Assembly: GCA_026708015.1 (NCBI GenBank)
Contig: JAPOVT010000003.1
Span: 1 to 64,000 of the forward strand
DNA from: a bacterium
GTDB taxonomy: Bacteria; Actinomycetota; Acidimicrobiia; Acidimicrobiales; Bin134
Length of the DNA stretch: 64,000 nucleotides
Reading direction: 5' to 3'
The translations under genes and the position numbers were made by a program. A model generated the notes under the pieces. It was not told the origin of the DNA and ran no database searches. It was given only the letters and a program-made list of their open reading frames with translations. Each line of letters starts with the position of its first letter. Position 1 is the first letter of the stretch. Of the stretch, positions 34,857 to 44,598 are shown in pieces.

Positions 34857-35446
34857 TGACCGATACCTCGACTTCGACCCCGACACCGACTCCTGACGGC
34901 CAACTGCGCGATTCCCGGGTGATCAACATCAACCGGGTGGCCAAGGTGGTCAAGGGCGGCCGCCGATTCTCCTTCACCGCGCTGGTGGTAATCGGCGACG
35001 GCGCGGGACGGGTAGGATTGGGCTATGGCAAGGCCAAGGAGGTGCCCCTGGCCATCCAAAAGGGCACCGAGGAGGCCCGGCGCAACCTGTTCCGGGTTCC
35101 GCTGGCCGCATCCACCATCACCCACCCAATTATCGGCGAGATGGGCGCGGGGCGGGTGCTCTTGAAGCCAGCCGCGCCCGGTACCGGCGTGATCGCCGGG
35201 GGTGCCGCCCGGGCCATTCTGGAAGAGGCCGGCATCGGCGATGTGCTGTGCAAGTCGCTGGGCTCCCCCAACCACATCAACGTGGCTCGGGCCACTATCG
35301 CCGGGCTCAAAGCCCTCAAGCGCCCCGACGAGGTGGCTCGCCATCGGGGCATCCCCGCCGATGAGTTCGTGCCGGCCGGGATGCTGGCGGCTTACCGGGA
35401 GTCGGAGCGCCTGTCAGCTGCTGCGCCGGACGACGACGAGGAGTAG
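34856..35446 (+). CDS. rpsE: 30S ribosomal protein S5
   Basis: S5 of 196 residues from the ATG in TGATG after rplR. After a Thr/Pro-rich start ([13 protein letters not shown]) come [40 protein letters not shown] and [21 protein letters not shown]5 lies at the mRNA entry and helps accuracy. The tail ends in DDDEE. Confidence 0.97.
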   Translation: MTDTSTSTPTPTPDGQLRDSRVININRVAKVVKGGRRFSFTALVVIGDGAGRVGLGYGKAKEVPLAIQKGTEEARRNLFRVPLAASTITHPIIGEMGAGRVLLKPAAPGTGVIAGGAARAILEEAGIGDVLCKSLGSPNHINVARATIAGLKALKRPDEVARHRGIPADEFVPAGMLAAYRESERLSAAAPDDDEE

Positions 35447-35451
35447 CCGCC

Positions 35452-35637
35452 ATGGCGATCAAGGTCACCCAGATCCGATCTCAGATCGGTACCCGGCCCA
35501 AGCAGCGGGGCACACTGCGGGCCTTGGGCCTACGCGGCATCGGCCAGACCAACACTTTGCCGGATGCCCCCGAGATCAGGGGAATGATCGACAAGGTGTC
35601 CCACCTGATCTCTTGGGAGGAGACCGACGAGTTATGA
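35452..35637 (+). CDS. rpmD: 50S ribosomal protein L30
   Basis: L30 of 61 residues: IKVTQIRSQIGTRPKQRGTL, RALGLRGIGQTNTLPDAPEI RGMIDKVSHLI. It is a small protein of the large subunit's surface, absent from some bacteria. It overlaps rplO in ATGA. Confidence 0.96.
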   Translation: MAIKVTQIRSQIGTRPKQRGTLRALGLRGIGQTNTLPDAPEIRGMIDKVSHLISWEETDEL

Positions 35638-36119
35638 AGGTCCACGATCTGAAGCCGGCCCCGGGATCCCGCAAGCGTCCTCAGCGCAAGGCCCGCGGCA
35701 TTGCCGGCAAGGGCGGCAAGACCGCCGGCCGAGGCACAAAAGGACAGCGGGCCCGGAGCAAGATCCCCGTCGGGTTCGAAGGCGGTCAGATGCCCTTGGC
35801 CCGCCGGGTGCCCAAGCTGCGGGGGTTCAAGAACCCATTCCGCATGGAGTACCAAGCCATCAACCTCGATGTCATCGAGGCCACCGGGCTGGACGAGATC
35901 ACCCCAGAGGTGCTTCACCAGCGGGGGCTCTTGCACAAGGGCGCCATGGCCAAAGTTCTTGCCCGCGGCGAGTTGACCCGAGCCGTCACCGTCAAGGCCC
36001 ATGGCTTCTCTGAATCGGCGAAGGCGGCCATCCTTGCCGCAGGCGGTAGCGTAGAGGTGTTGCCCAAGCCCTTCACCGGGCGCCCTCCGGCCAAGGGCAA
36101 CGCCCTCACCAACCGATAG
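35634..36119 (+). CDS. rplO: 50S ribosomal protein L15
   Basis: L15 of 161 residues, beginning MKVHDLKPAPGSRKRPQRKA. The extended Gly/Arg-rich N-terminal arm (GIAGKGGKTAGRGTKGQRAR) threads into 23S rRNA. GFEGGQMPLARRVPKLRGF and the C-terminal AKAAILAAGGSVEVLP complete it. It precedes secY by 36 bases, the common order. Confidence 0.97.
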   Translation: MKVHDLKPAPGSRKRPQRKARGIAGKGGKTAGRGTKGQRARSKIPVGFEGGQMPLARRVPKLRGFKNPFRMEYQAINLDVIEATGLDEITPEVLHQRGLLHKGAMAKVLARGELTRAVTVKAHGFSESAKAAILAAGGSVEVLPKPFTGRPPAKGNALTNR

Positions 36120-36155
36120 CCCAAGCTCGACAGGGTCGAAGGAGTAGGAGTCGCC

Positions 36156-37505
36156 GTGCTCACCAGGATTACAAATATGTTCCGGGTCGCCGACCTGCGG
36201 AACAAAATCCTGTTCACCCTGTCAATGCTGGTGATATTCCGCCTGGGCGTAGCCATCCCCTCCCCCGGCGTCGACCTCGACGCCGTGGACCAGCTCCGCA
36301 ATCAAGCCGACGCCGGCGGCGTTACCGGGCTGTTGAACTTCTTCTCCGGCGGCGCCTTGTCGCAGTTCGCCATCTTCGCCCTGGGAATCTTCCCCTACAT
36401 CACCGCGTCCATCATCATGCAGGTGCTGGGGGTGGTGATTCCCCGCATCGAGCAGTGGCAGAACCAGGGCGCGGTGGGTCAGCGCAAAATCACCCAGTGG
36501 ACCCGGTACCTGACAATTGCGATCGCCATCATCCAGGCGACCTCGTTCTCCTTCCTGTTCCACAACGGCGGCGGCGGATTCAGCCTCACAGGCGGCAATG
36601 CCAACCAAGCCATCGACTTGCTGCCCAACTTCACCGCCCCCCGGGTATTCCTGGTGGTGCTCACCCTCACCGCCGGCACTGCGCTATTGATGTGGATGGG
36701 GGAGCTCATCACCCAAAAGGGCATCGGCAACGGCATGTCGCTGATCATCTTCGCCTCGGTGGTGTCCACCATTCCCAACCAGTTCTCGTTGGTGAAAGCT
36801 TCAGAGGGGTGGGGAGCGGTATTCGTCATCGCCTTCATGTACCTGGCTCTGCTGGTGGCAATCGTGTTCGTGGAAAGCGGCCAGCGCCAGATTCCGGTTC
36901 AGTTCGCCAAGCGGGTGGTAGGCCGCCGCATGGCCGGCGGACAGAGCACCTACATTCCGTTGAAGGTGAACCAGTCCGGAGTAATCCCCATCATCTTCGC
37001 CAGCTCGGTTCTGTACCTGCCCATTCTGCTCTCCGCCGTGCTGCCGTCAGACTCCAATCCCGATCAAAACACCTGGGGGGAGAGCGTCCAGAACTGGGTG
37101 AATACCCACTTGGGCGACCCGGCCGACACCGTGTACCTGATCGTCTTCGCCCTGATGATCGTAGGCTTCGCCTACTTCTACACTGCCATCACATTCGACC
37201 CGGTAAAGCAGGCCGACCAGATCCGCAAGCAGGGTGGGTTCATCCCCGGAATCCGACCCGGCCGCCAAACCGAGCGCTACCTGGGCCGCATTCTGTCTCG
37301 CATCACACTGCCGGGAGCCCTGTTCATCGCCGCGGTGGCTGTCATCCCCGCTATCGCCTTGTCCCAGTACATCGACAGCCGGAGCGCTGCGGCCTATAGC
37401 TTCAGCGGCATCTCCGTGCTCATCGCCGTGGGTGTGGCCCTCGAGACCATGAAGCAGATCGACAGCCAGCTCATGATGAGGAACTACGAGGGCTTCTTGA
37501 AGTAA
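36156..37505 (+). CDS. secY: preprotein translocase subunit SecY
   Basis: SecY of 449 residues with ten membrane helices. Recognisable parts: KILFTLSMLVIFRLGVAIPS, ALGIFPYITASIIMQVLGVV, GIGNGMSLIIFASVV, and the cytoplasmic loop FIPGIRPGRQTERYLGRILS which binds SecA and the ribosome. Start is the GTG at 36156 with GGAGTAGGAG upstream. The TAA shares a base with the adk ATG. With SecE encoded at the start of the window, it forms the core export channel. Confidence 0.98.
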   Translation: MLTRITNMFRVADLRNKILFTLSMLVIFRLGVAIPSPGVDLDAVDQLRNQADAGGVTGLLNFFSGGALSQFAIFALGIFPYITASIIMQVLGVVIPRIEQWQNQGAVGQRKITQWTRYLTIAIAIIQATSFSFLFHNGGGGFSLTGGNANQAIDLLPNFTAPRVFLVVLTLTAGTALLMWMGELITQKGIGNGMSLIIFASVVSTIPNQFSLVKASEGWGAVFVIAFMYLALLVAIVFVESGQRQIPVQFAKRVVGRRMAGGQSTYIPLKVNQSGVIPIIFASSVLYLPILLSAVLPSDSNPDQNTWGESVQNWVNTHLGDPADTVYLIVFALMIVGFAYFYTAITFDPVKQADQIRKQGGFIPGIRPGRQTERYLGRILSRITLPGALFIAAVAVIPAIALSQYIDSRSAAAYSFSGISVLIAVGVALETMKQIDSQLMMRNYEGFLK

Positions 37506-38062
37506 TGCCCTTGGTGCTGGTCATACTGGGCCGCCAGGGCTCAGGCAAGGGAACCCAGGCTGCGCTCTTGGCCGAACGATATGGGGTGGTTCACGTCTCT
37601 ACCGGCGACATGCTGCGGGCCGCGGTGGCTGCGGGCACCGAGCTGGGGCTTCGGGCCAAAGCCGTGATGGACGCCGGCAACCTGGTGGGCGACGACATCA
37701 TGATCGGAATCGTGGGCGAGCGGCTGGCCGACAACGACATTCAGGCCCACGGCGTGTTGTTGGACGGATTCCCCCGCACCACCGCCCAAGCCGATGCTCT
37801 CGCCGAAATCTTGGGGGGCACCGGCCCCGACTTGGCCATAAATCTGGACGTTCCCATCGCCGAGGTCACCGAACGGATGCTGGCACGAGGACGAGACGAC
37901 GACACTGAAGAGGCCATTTCTCGCCGACTGGAGCTCTATGAAGCCGAGACCGCTCCTCTACTGGCCTGGTTCGAGGAGCGGAGTCGTCTGACCGTCGTTG
38001 ATGGGCTGGGAACCGAAGACGAGGTATTCGCCCGTTTATCCGAGGTCATCGATGGCTTGTGA
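37505..38062 (+). CDS. adk: adenylate kinase, short (LID-less) form
   Basis: The 185-residue enzyme converts AMP and ATP to two ADP. The P loop is GRQGSGKGTQAA (usually GPPGAGKGTQ), the AMP site STGDMLRAAV and DGFPRTTAQADAL, and the short LID region RGRDDDTEEAISRRLELYEA. The zinc-binding LID insert is missing, as usual for actinobacteria. It overlaps secY by one base. Methionine aminopeptidase (map), often next, is not here. Confidence 0.97.
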   Translation: MPLVLVILGRQGSGKGTQAALLAERYGVVHVSTGDMLRAAVAAGTELGLRAKAVMDAGNLVGDDIMIGIVGERLADNDIQAHGVLLDGFPRTTAQADALAEILGGTGPDLAINLDVPIAEVTERMLARGRDDDTEEAISRRLELYEAETAPLLAWFEERSRLTVVDGLGTEDEVFARLSEVIDGL

Positions 38063-38128
38063 TAGATCGCCTATACCTGGCAATAGCGCATCAATGCTTT
38101 GTAGTGGTGTTTCTGGCCTTCAGCCGGT

Positions 38129-38157
38129 TTGTCCGCATTGGATGTACCAGATAGCAT
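38129..38157 (+). promoter_or_regulatory. candidate promoter for infA-rpmJ-rpsM operon
   Basis: TTGTCC (38129-38134) and TAGCAT (38152-38157) are spaced by 17 bases in the 174-base gap between adk and infA. It resembles the boxes ahead of rpoB, rplC and rplM. It would give the alpha operon its own start about 75 bases before infA. Confidence 0.5.
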
Positions 38158-38236
38158 GGTGAATCGGCTCACGTAGTGGGCCGCTATTCGCGCGGTTCGC
38201 CGCACTAGCTTGCCAAGACGTCAGGAGAGGTCGCCC

Positions 38237-38461
38237 TTGGCGAAAAACAAGGAAGACGCCATCATCATGAAAGGGACGGTCACCGAGTCTCTTCCCAATG
38301 CCATGTTCCGAGTTGAACTTGAGAACGGGCATAAGGTGCTGACCCACATCTCCGGCAAGATGCGGATGCACTACATCAGGATTCTCCCCGGCGACCGGGT
38401 CCAAGTGGAATTGACTCCCTACGACCTTCAACGGGGCCGGATCACCTACCGGTACAAATAG
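38237..38461 (+). CDS. infA: translation initiation factor IF-1
   Basis: IF-1 of 74 residues, starting at the TTG at 38237 with a strong AGGAGAGG (38223-38230) six bases upstream. The frame is open to another TTG at 38210, but the family start ([20 protein letters not shown]) fits 38237. [20 protein letters not shown] and [20 protein letters not shown] are near-identical to other bacteria. IF-1 blocks the A site during initiation. Confidence 0.96.
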   Translation: MAKNKEDAIIMKGTVTESLPNAMFRVELENGHKVLTHISGKMRMHYIRILPGDRVQVELTPYDLQRGRITYRYK

Positions 38462-38509
38462 CCCTCAAAAGATAGCCACAAGGCACAACGGATCATCGAA
38501 AGGCACACT

Positions 38510-38623
38510 TTGAAAGTCCGTCCCAGTGTGAAGAAAATCTGCGACAAGTGCAGGGTCATTCGCCGGCACGGGCGCGTGCGGGTGATCTGCTCCAACCCCC
38601 GACACAAGCAGAGGCAGGGCTGA
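38510..38623 (+). CDS. rpmJ: 50S ribosomal protein L36
   Basis: A 37-residue zinc-type L36 read from the TTG at 38510: [20 protein letters not shown] and then [17 protein letters not shown]. Cys11, Cys14, Cys27 and His32 form the zinc site. No ATG fits; the TTG is preceded by GAAAGG at 38498-38503. It is normally between infA and rpsM, as here (three bases before rpsM). It is easy to miss because of its size and start codon. Confidence 0.95.
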   Translation: MKVRPSVKKICDKCRVIRRHGRVRVICSNPRHKQRQG

Positions 38624-38626
38624 GCT

Positions 38627-39007
38627 ATGGCTCGTATCGCCGGCGTTGACATACCCCGGGAGAAGCGCACCGTTGTCTCCCTCACCTACATCTACGGCAT
38701 CGGGCCGACGCTGGCCCGTCAAGTGTGCGCAGAGGCCGGAATCGACGAGAGCACCCGGCTGCGCGACCTCACCGACGAAGAGGTGGCCCGACTGCGCAAT
38801 TTCATTGAGAGCAACCTCCGGGTGGAGGGTGATCTCCGCCGGGAGACCAGCCAGGACGTCAAGCGCAAGATGGAGATCGGCTGCTACCAGGGCCTGCGCC
38901 ACCGCCGGGGCCTCCCTGTGCGCGGCCAGCGCACCCACACCAACGCTCGCACCCGCAAAGGGCCGAAGAAGACCGTGGCCGGAAAGAAAAAGGTGATGAA
39001 GAAGTGA
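38627..39007 (+). CDS. rpsM: 30S ribosomal protein S13
   Basis: S13 of 126 residues: [39 protein letters not shown], the C-terminal [20 protein letters not shown] and the basic [15 protein letters not shown] tail that reaches the P site. Normal size. It starts the S13-S11-S4-alpha run. Confidence 0.98.
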   Translation: MARIAGVDIPREKRTVVSLTYIYGIGPTLARQVCAEAGIDESTRLRDLTDEEVARLRNFIESNLRVEGDLRRETSQDVKRKMEIGCYQGLRHRRGLPVRGQRTHTNARTRKGPKKTVAGKKKVMKK

Positions 39008-39029
39008 AGCAGGAAAGGACTAGCCGCTA

Positions 39030-39428
39030 ATGGCCAAGCCATCAGCCGGAGGGCGTCGGCCCCGCCGTCGGGAGCGCAAAAACATCTCCTACGGTGTGGC
39101 CCACATCAAGAGCTCCTTCAACAACACCATCGTGACCATCGCCGACCAACAGGGGAACGTCATCTCCTGGGCATCGGCGGGCAACGTCGGCTTCAAGGGA
39201 TCGCGCAAGTCCACCCCGTTCGCGGCCCAGATGGCTGCCGAGCAGGCTGGACGCAAGGCCATGGAGCACGGCATCCGCAAAGTGGACGTACACGTCCGCG
39301 GACCGGGCTCGGGGCGCGAGACGGCCATCCGCTCGCTCCAGGGGGTGGGCATCGAGATAACCGGCATCAAGGACGTCACCCCCATCCCCCACAACGGGTG
39401 CCGCCCGGCAAAGCGGCGGAGGGTCTGA
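39030..39428 (+). CDS. rpsK: 30S ribosomal protein S11
   Basis: S11 of 132 residues: [40 protein letters not shown] and [20 protein letters not shown]. It lines the platform near the mRNA exit and is one base from rpsD. GGAAAGGA lies ahead of its ATG. Confidence 0.98.
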   Translation: MAKPSAGGRRPRRRERKNISYGVAHIKSSFNNTIVTIADQQGNVISWASAGNVGFKGSRKSTPFAAQMAAEQAGRKAMEHGIRKVDVHVRGPGSGRETAIRSLQGVGIEITGIKDVTPIPHNGCRPAKRRRV

Positions 39429-39429
39429 C

Positions 39430-40047
39430 ATGTCTCGATACACCGGTCCGCGATCGCGGGTTTCCCGTCGCCTCGGCGTAAACGTCTGGGGCACCAAGGG
39501 CGAGACCATCGCCCTGGAACGCCGCCCCTACCCCCCGGGTGAGCACGGGCGGTCCCGGCGCCGGGGCAACGTCTCGGAATACCTACTCCAGCTTCAGGAG
39601 AAGCAGAAAGCCCGCTTCACCTACGGGCTCAACGAACGCCAGTTCCGCAACGTCTTCAAGGAAGCGGCCCGCCACAAGGGAGTCACCGGCGAGAACATGC
39701 TGCGCTTCTTGGAGCTGCGCCTCGACAATGTGGTGTACCGCCTCGGGTGGGGTGCCACCCGTCCTCAGGCCCGCCAGCTCGTCTCCCACGGCCACATCAA
39801 CGTGAACGGAAGCCGGGTGAACATTCCCAGCTACCGACTCCGCAAGGACGACGTTGTGGCCCTGAGGGACAAGGCCCGGGAAATGATCGTGGTGGGGTGG
39901 AACCTGGACGTACTCGACCGCACCCCGCCGGCCTGGTTAACCCGAGCCGACGATGGCTTCGAAGCCACCGTGCGAGACGCGCCCCTGAGAGAGCAGATCG
40001 ACGTGCCGGTTAGAGAACAGCTCATCGTCGAGCTCTACAGCAAGTAG
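39430..40047 (+). CDS. rpsD: 30S ribosomal protein S4
   Basis: S4 of 205 residues of the zinc-free type (no N-terminal CxxC). SRYTGPRSRVSRRLGVNVWG begins it; the S4 RNA-binding domain has LDNVVYRLGWGATRPQARQL and VSHGHINVNGSRVNIPSYRL. S4 starts 30S assembly and, in several bacteria, represses its own operon. The alternate zinc-free form is usual for many actinobacteria. Confidence 0.97.
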   Translation: MSRYTGPRSRVSRRLGVNVWGTKGETIALERRPYPPGEHGRSRRRGNVSEYLLQLQEKQKARFTYGLNERQFRNVFKEAARHKGVTGENMLRFLELRLDNVVYRLGWGATRPQARQLVSHGHINVNGSRVNIPSYRLRKDDVVALRDKAREMIVVGWNLDVLDRTPPAWLTRADDGFEATVRDAPLREQIDVPVREQLIVELYSK

Positions 40048-40127
40048 GCCACGCGGCCTCTTGCATCCCAAGACAACCATCCGACCAAGTTGACCACCAC
40101 CACTTCAAGAACTGAAGGAGCCGGAAC

Positions 40128-41069
40128 ATGCTGGTAATGCAACGACCCACCGTCGAGACAGTTACCGAGGTCGAGGACAACCGCCAGAAATTCGCCATCG
40201 GTCCGCTGGAGCCCGGCTTCGGACACACACTCGGCAACTCCCTGCGCCGAGCCCTGCTGTCGTCGATCCCCGGTGCCGCGGTCATCCGGGTACGTTTCGA
40301 CGACGCCCTCCACGAATTCGACACCATCACCGGTGTGGCCGAGGACGTAACCGACATCATCTTGAACCTGAAGGATCTCGTCCTGCGGTGCCACAGCGAG
40401 GATCCGGTCGAGCTTCGCATTGACCAGCGGGGACCCGGGGAGGTCACCGGTGCAAGCTTGGCCGTCAATCCCGACGTCGAGGTGCTCAACCCCGACTTGG
40501 TCATCACCCGCCTGAACGACAAAGCCCGTCTGGCCATGGATATCACCGTTTCTCAGGGCCGGGGATATGTTTCGGCCGAGACCAACAAGGTCGACTCCAC
40601 CATTGGAGTGATCCCCATCGACTCCATCTTTTCTCCCGTTCGCCGGGTGGCCTACAACGTCGAGCCCACCCGAGTGGAGCAGTCCACCGAGTTCGACCGC
40701 CTCGTGCTGGATATCGAGACCGACAGCTCCATCACCCCGCAAGAAGCGCTGGCCTCAGCCGGCGCCACACTGCGGACCCTCGTTCAGCTTGTCGAGGAGA
40801 TGAGCGACGAGCCGCAGGGTCTGAGTATGGCCGAGGCGGGCAGCGCTCCGGCCGGGGCCCCCGATCTTGACCTGCCCATCGAAGACCTCGAGCTGTCCGA
40901 GCGGCCTCGAAACTGCCTCAAGCGGGCGCAGATCAACATGATCGGCGAGTTGCTGGCCCGCACCGAAGACGAGTTGCTGGCCATCACCAACTTCGGTCAG
41001 AAGTCTCTGGACGAAGTCAACGAGAAGCTGGACGAGCGCGGCCTCGCCCTGGCTGGCCCCCGCTCCTAG
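40128..41069 (+). CDS. rpoA: DNA-directed RNA polymerase subunit alpha
   Basis: RpoA of 313 residues. The N-terminal dimer domain has [20 protein letters not shown] and [20 protein letters not shown]; a flexible linker lies near 225-245 ([20 protein letters not shown]); the C-terminal DNA- and activator-binding domain has [20 protein letters not shown] and [14 protein letters not shown]. It follows rpsD after 80 bases and GAAGGAG lies before the ATG. Confidence 0.98.
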   Translation: MLVMQRPTVETVTEVEDNRQKFAIGPLEPGFGHTLGNSLRRALLSSIPGAAVIRVRFDDALHEFDTITGVAEDVTDIILNLKDLVLRCHSEDPVELRIDQRGPGEVTGASLAVNPDVEVLNPDLVITRLNDKARLAMDITVSQGRGYVSAETNKVDSTIGVIPIDSIFSPVRRVAYNVEPTRVEQSTEFDRLVLDIETDSSITPQEALASAGATLRTLVQLVEEMSDEPQGLSMAEAGSAPAGAPDLDLPIEDLELSERPRNCLKRAQINMIGELLARTEDELLAITNFGQKSLDEVNEKLDERGLALAGPRS

Positions 41070-41082
41070 AAGAGGGAACGCC

Positions 41083-41436
41083 ATGCCCGGACGACCACGC
41101 AAGGGACGCCGCTTCGGCGGCAGCTCGCAGCACCAGAAGCTGATGATGGCCAATCTGGTCGCATCGCTGATCGCCGCTGAGGGCATCACCACCACCGAGG
41201 CCAAGGCCAAAGCCATGCGCCCGGTGGCTGAGAAGCTCATCACCAAGGCCAAAAAGGGCGGGCGGCACAACCACCGCCAAATCCTGGCCCAGTTAGGCGA
41301 CCCCGAGATCACCGACAAGCTGATGGTGGACATAGGCCCTCGCTACGCCAACCGGCCCGGCGGCTATACCCGCATCCTGAAGCTCGGGCCCCGCTATGGC
41401 GACAACGCCCCCATGGCCCGTATCGAGCTGGTCTAA
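41083..41436 (+). CDS. rplQ: 50S ribosomal protein L17
   Basis: L17 of 117 residues: [20 protein letters not shown] (less common than the usual RKLGR wording), [20 protein letters not shown], and [20 protein letters not shown]. It lies near the tunnel exit. It follows rpoA by 13 bases and precedes truA by 36, the common actinobacterial order. Confidence 0.97.
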   Translation: MPGRPRKGRRFGGSSQHQKLMMANLVASLIAAEGITTTEAKAKAMRPVAEKLITKAKKGGRHNHRQILAQLGDPEITDKLMVDIGPRYANRPGGYTRILKLGPRYGDNAPMARIELV

Positions 41437-41472
41437 ACCAGCCGGCGACAGCTACCGCCGCCCGAGGCAGCC

Positions 41473-42222
41473 GTGCGGGTTCGAGCAACGGTCGCCTATG
41501 ACGGTGGGCCATACCATGGATTCGCCGCCAACGAGGGAGTCCGCACCGTCGGTGGCGATCTCGCTGAAGCGCTCTCCAAATGCCTGCGGCAGTCCATTGA
41601 GCTGACCTGCGCCGGCCGCACCGACGCCGGTGTCCATGCCTGGGGGCAGGTGGTGAGCTTTGAGACCCCCGACGGCATCGACCTGTTGAGCATTCGCACC
41701 GCAGTGAACCGCATGCTGGCCCCGGCAATCGCGGTCCGGACCATCGAGTCCGCCCCCGACAGGTTCGACGCCCGCTTCGATGCCACCAGCCGCACTTACC
41801 GCTACACGGTTTTGAACCGAGAAGTGCCCGATCCGTTTCTGGCTGCTACTGCTTGGCACTACCCCCATCTGCTTGACATCGATGCCATGAACGACGCGGC
41901 GGCATTTCTGGTTGGAGAACACGACTTCTCATCGTTCTGCCGCCGACAACACAATGCCGATGGGACGGAGAAGTCACGAGTCCGCAGGCTCTTGCAGGCC
42001 GAGTGGGAGGCCGGAGACGACAACCTCCTGTGCTTTGAGATCGAGTCTTCCTCCTTCTGCCATCAGATGGTGCGCTCGATCACCGGCACTCTGGTGGACA
42101 TCGGTGCCCAACGGCGGCCTCCCGAGACCATTGTCGCCATCTTGGCCGCCAAAGACCGCTCCCGAGTTCCCAATCTCGCCCCACCCCACGGCCTCTGCCT
42201 CTGGTCGGTTTCCTACTCGTGA
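41473..42222 (+). CDS. truA: tRNA pseudouridine(38-40) synthase TruA
   Basis: The 249-residue enzyme modifies uridines 38-40 in the anticodon stem of many tRNAs. It starts MRVRATVAYDGGPYHGFAAN (GTG codon at 41473). CAGRTDAGVHAWGQVVSF has the catalytic Asp, and SRTYRYTVLN and FCHQMVRSITGTLVDIG are typical. It is coupled to rplQ in many actinobacteria. An unconnected promoter for rplM follows. Confidence 0.95.
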   Translation: MRVRATVAYDGGPYHGFAANEGVRTVGGDLAEALSKCLRQSIELTCAGRTDAGVHAWGQVVSFETPDGIDLLSIRTAVNRMLAPAIAVRTIESAPDRFDARFDATSRTYRYTVLNREVPDPFLAATAWHYPHLLDIDAMNDAAAFLVGEHDFSSFCRRQHNADGTEKSRVRRLLQAEWEAGDDNLLCFEIESSSFCHQMVRSITGTLVDIGAQRRPPETIVAILAAKDRSRVPNLAPPHGLCLWSVSYS

Positions 42223-42251
42223 GACAGATACCCGCACACTCTCCGGGGCAG

Positions 42252-42281
42252 TTGTCACTCTCCCGATTCGGGCCGTATCAT
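42252..42281 (+). promoter_or_regulatory. candidate promoter for rplM-rpsI
   Basis: TTGTCA (42252-42257) and TATCAT (42276-42281) are spaced by 18 bases in the 93-base gap before rplM. Five of six bases match TTGACA and five of six match TATAAT. A transcript start near 42288 would leave a short leader before the ATG at 42316. Confidence 0.6.
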
Positions 42282-42315
42282 TGCCTTTCCCGGTATCGCG
42301 TCTGAAGGAAAGCCG

Positions 42316-42774
42316 ATGCCCACCTACAGCCCAAAATTCAAAGACATCGAACGCGCGTGGCACATCGTCGACGCCGATGGCCTCGTCCTCGGCCGCATGG
42401 CCTCCGAGGTGGCCCGCGTGCTGCGCGGCAAGCACAAGCCCAGCTTCACACCCCATCTCGACAGCGGTGACCACGTGATCATCGTCAACGCCGACAAGGT
42501 GGTTCTCACCGGCAACAAGGCCGCTGGCAAGCAGGTATACCGCCATTCCGGCTATCCCGGCGGCTTGCGGCAGACCAGCTACGGCCACCTCTTGGAGACC
42601 CAGCCCGCCGAAGCCGTGCGCCGGACCGTGAAAGGGATGCTTCCCAAGAACCGATTGGGCCGACAGATGCTCCGCAAGCTCAAGGTCTACGCCGGCCCGG
42701 TGCATCCCCATGAAGCCCAGCAACCCCAGCCCCTGGAAATCGCCGGGGCCCGACCCCGCACTGAGGACTCATAA
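42316..42774 (+). CDS. rplM: 50S ribosomal protein L13
   Basis: L13 of 152 residues: [40 protein letters not shown] and [20 protein letters not shown]. An early assembly protein. Its stop shares a base with the rpsI start (TAATG). GAAGGAAAG precedes the ATG. Confidence 0.98.
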   Translation: MPTYSPKFKDIERAWHIVDADGLVLGRMASEVARVLRGKHKPSFTPHLDSGDHVIIVNADKVVLTGNKAAGKQVYRHSGYPGGLRQTSYGHLLETQPAEAVRRTVKGMLPKNRLGRQMLRKLKVYAGPVHPHEAQQPQPLEIAGARPRTEDS

Positions 42775-43166
42775 TGCCCGCCCCTCTCACCCAAGCCACC
42801 GGGCGGCGCAAGCGCGCCGTTGCCCGTGTCCGGTTCAGCCACGGCTCCGGCCAGGTGACCGTCAATGGCCGCGAAGCCAAGGACTACTTCCCATCCCGGA
42901 GCCATCGCATGGCATTCATGGAGCCGCTTCGGATCACCAACACCGCCGAGGCGTACGACATCGACGTGAACATGCACGGCGGCGGGGCCAACGGCCAGGC
43001 CGGCGCCCTGCGTCTGGGCATAGCCCGGGGCCTGGTAGCCCTGGATCCCGAGCTGCGAGAAATCCTCAAGCAGGCGGGTTTCCTCTCCCGCGACGACCGC
43101 AAGAAGGAATCCAAGAAATACGGCCTCAAGAAGGCCCGCAAGGCACCTCAGTACTCCAAGCGCTGA
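42774..43166 (+). CDS. rpsI: 30S ribosomal protein S9
   Basis: S9 of 130 residues: TQATGRRKRAVARVRFSHGS, GGANGQAGALRLGIARGLVA and a basic C-terminal tail ending APQYSKR, whose last Arg contacts P-site tRNA. Normal size. It is paired with rplM as in nearly all bacteria and followed 40 bases later by glmM. Confidence 0.98.
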   Translation: MPAPLTQATGRRKRAVARVRFSHGSGQVTVNGREAKDYFPSRSHRMAFMEPLRITNTAEAYDIDVNMHGGGANGQAGALRLGIARGLVALDPELREILKQAGFLSRDDRKKESKKYGLKKARKAPQYSKR

Positions 43167-43206
43167 TCCGGATTACCCAGGGCCTGCTGCCTGGAGCCTG
43201 AGTCCA

Positions 43207-44517
43207 GTGCTGCGCTTCGGAACCGACGGGGTTCGGGGTCGAGCCTACGGCGATCTCTTTCCCGACGACGTCGTCCGACTGGCCCAAGCGGCCGCAGAAG
43301 TCCTCGCTCCCACCGGCCCGGTACTCATCGGGCGTGACACCCGGAATTCCAGTCCCGAATTTGCCGCAGCACTGGCTGCTGGCTTAAGCGCGGTCGGAGT
43401 CTCCACCATTGACCTGGGGGTGGCCCCCACACCGGCAGTGGCCTGGGCTGCGGAGCGAACCCGTAGTCCAGGGGCGATGGTCTCAGCATCGCACAATCCT
43501 TGGTACGACAACGGCGTAAAACTCTTCAGCCCAGAGGGTCGAAAGCTCGATGACGAGGTCCAAACCGCTCTGGAGTCCGCTCTAGCCGATCCCGGCCGCC
43601 CGACGGTGCCCACCCTTGGAACCCCCCAGCGGACGTCCGATGGGTCTGGGCTGTTGCAGGAATACCGGGATGCAGTGACCGGCACCGCTGACTTCCACGG
43701 AAACGAACTCAGCGTTGTAGTGGACGCCGCCCACGGTTCGGCCACCGCTGCCCTCCCCGATCCGCTCCGGGCCCACGGGGTGGACGTCACGGTAATCAAC
43801 GCTGAGCCCGACGGCCGGAACATCAATCATCGGTGCGGGTCCACCTACCCCGAAGCGGTCGCTCGCGCGGTCGAGGGGCGAGGCGCCGACTTGGGACTCA
43901 CCTTCGACGGCGACGCCGACCGGGTGTTGGCTGTTGACCACACCGGCGAACTGGTAGACGGCGACCAGATCATTGCCATTTGCGCCGCCGACCGCCATCA
44001 ACAGGGACGGCTGCCGGGTGACACCGTGGTGGTTACGGTGATGACCAACCTGGGGTTTCACCGGGCCATGGCCCAACGGGGCATCAACGTGGTCACCACC
44101 CCGGTGGGCGACCGCCACGTGTGGTCGGCGCTCCAAGAAGGCGACTGGGCGCTGGGCGGTGAGCAGTCGGGCCATGTGATCTTCCCCGCCCTCGCCACCA
44201 CAGGTGATGGCCTGATCACCGCCTTGCAGCTCCTTGAGGTGGTCGCCCGCCGGGGACTGCCGCTGAGGGAATTAGCTGCTGAGGCCATGACCAAGATGCC
44301 CCAGGTGCTTCACAACGTGACCATCGGTGCCGATTTGGTTGACGAAGACCTCCTGTCGGCCGCGGTGGTCGCGGCTGAGCAAGCCTTAGGCGAAAACGGC
44401 CGAATTCTGGTCCGCCCCTCTGGCACCGAACCCGTCCTCAGGATCATGGTCGAAGCCGAGACCCTCGAAGCCGCCGAATCCGTCGCCGCCGACGTCGCCG
44501 AGGCAATCAGCCAATAG
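43207..44517 (+). CDS. glmM: phosphoglucosamine mutase
   Basis: The 436-residue enzyme interconverts glucosamine-6- and 1-phosphate for peptidoglycan. It starts (GTG) MLRFGTDGVRGRAYGDLFPD; the phosphoserine loop is AMVSASHNPWYDNGVKLFSP, the metal loop LTFDGDADRVLAVD, the sugar-binding GGEQSGHVIF and the phosphate-binding RPSGTEPVLRIMVEA. Neighbouring glmS homologue supplies its substrate. The rpsI-glmM-glmS order is typical of actinobacteria. Confidence 0.97.
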   Translation: MLRFGTDGVRGRAYGDLFPDDVVRLAQAAAEVLAPTGPVLIGRDTRNSSPEFAAALAAGLSAVGVSTIDLGVAPTPAVAWAAERTRSPGAMVSASHNPWYDNGVKLFSPEGRKLDDEVQTALESALADPGRPTVPTLGTPQRTSDGSGLLQEYRDAVTGTADFHGNELSVVVDAAHGSATAALPDPLRAHGVDVTVINAEPDGRNINHRCGSTYPEAVARAVEGRGADLGLTFDGDADRVLAVDHTGELVDGDQIIAICAADRHQQGRLPGDTVVVTVMTNLGFHRAMAQRGINVVTTPVGDRHVWSALQEGDWALGGEQSGHVIFPALATTGDGLITALQLLEVVARRGLPLRELAAEAMTKMPQVLHNVTIGADLVDEDLLSAAVVAAEQALGENGRILVRPSGTEPVLRIMVEAETLEAAESVAADVAEAISQ

Positions 44518-44598
44518 TTGCGCGGTGGGCTTCCAGGTCGCGGCGGCTGACCCATTCGAGAGTGCGGGCGTGGGTGGCTGGCCATTTCACCGGTCCGG

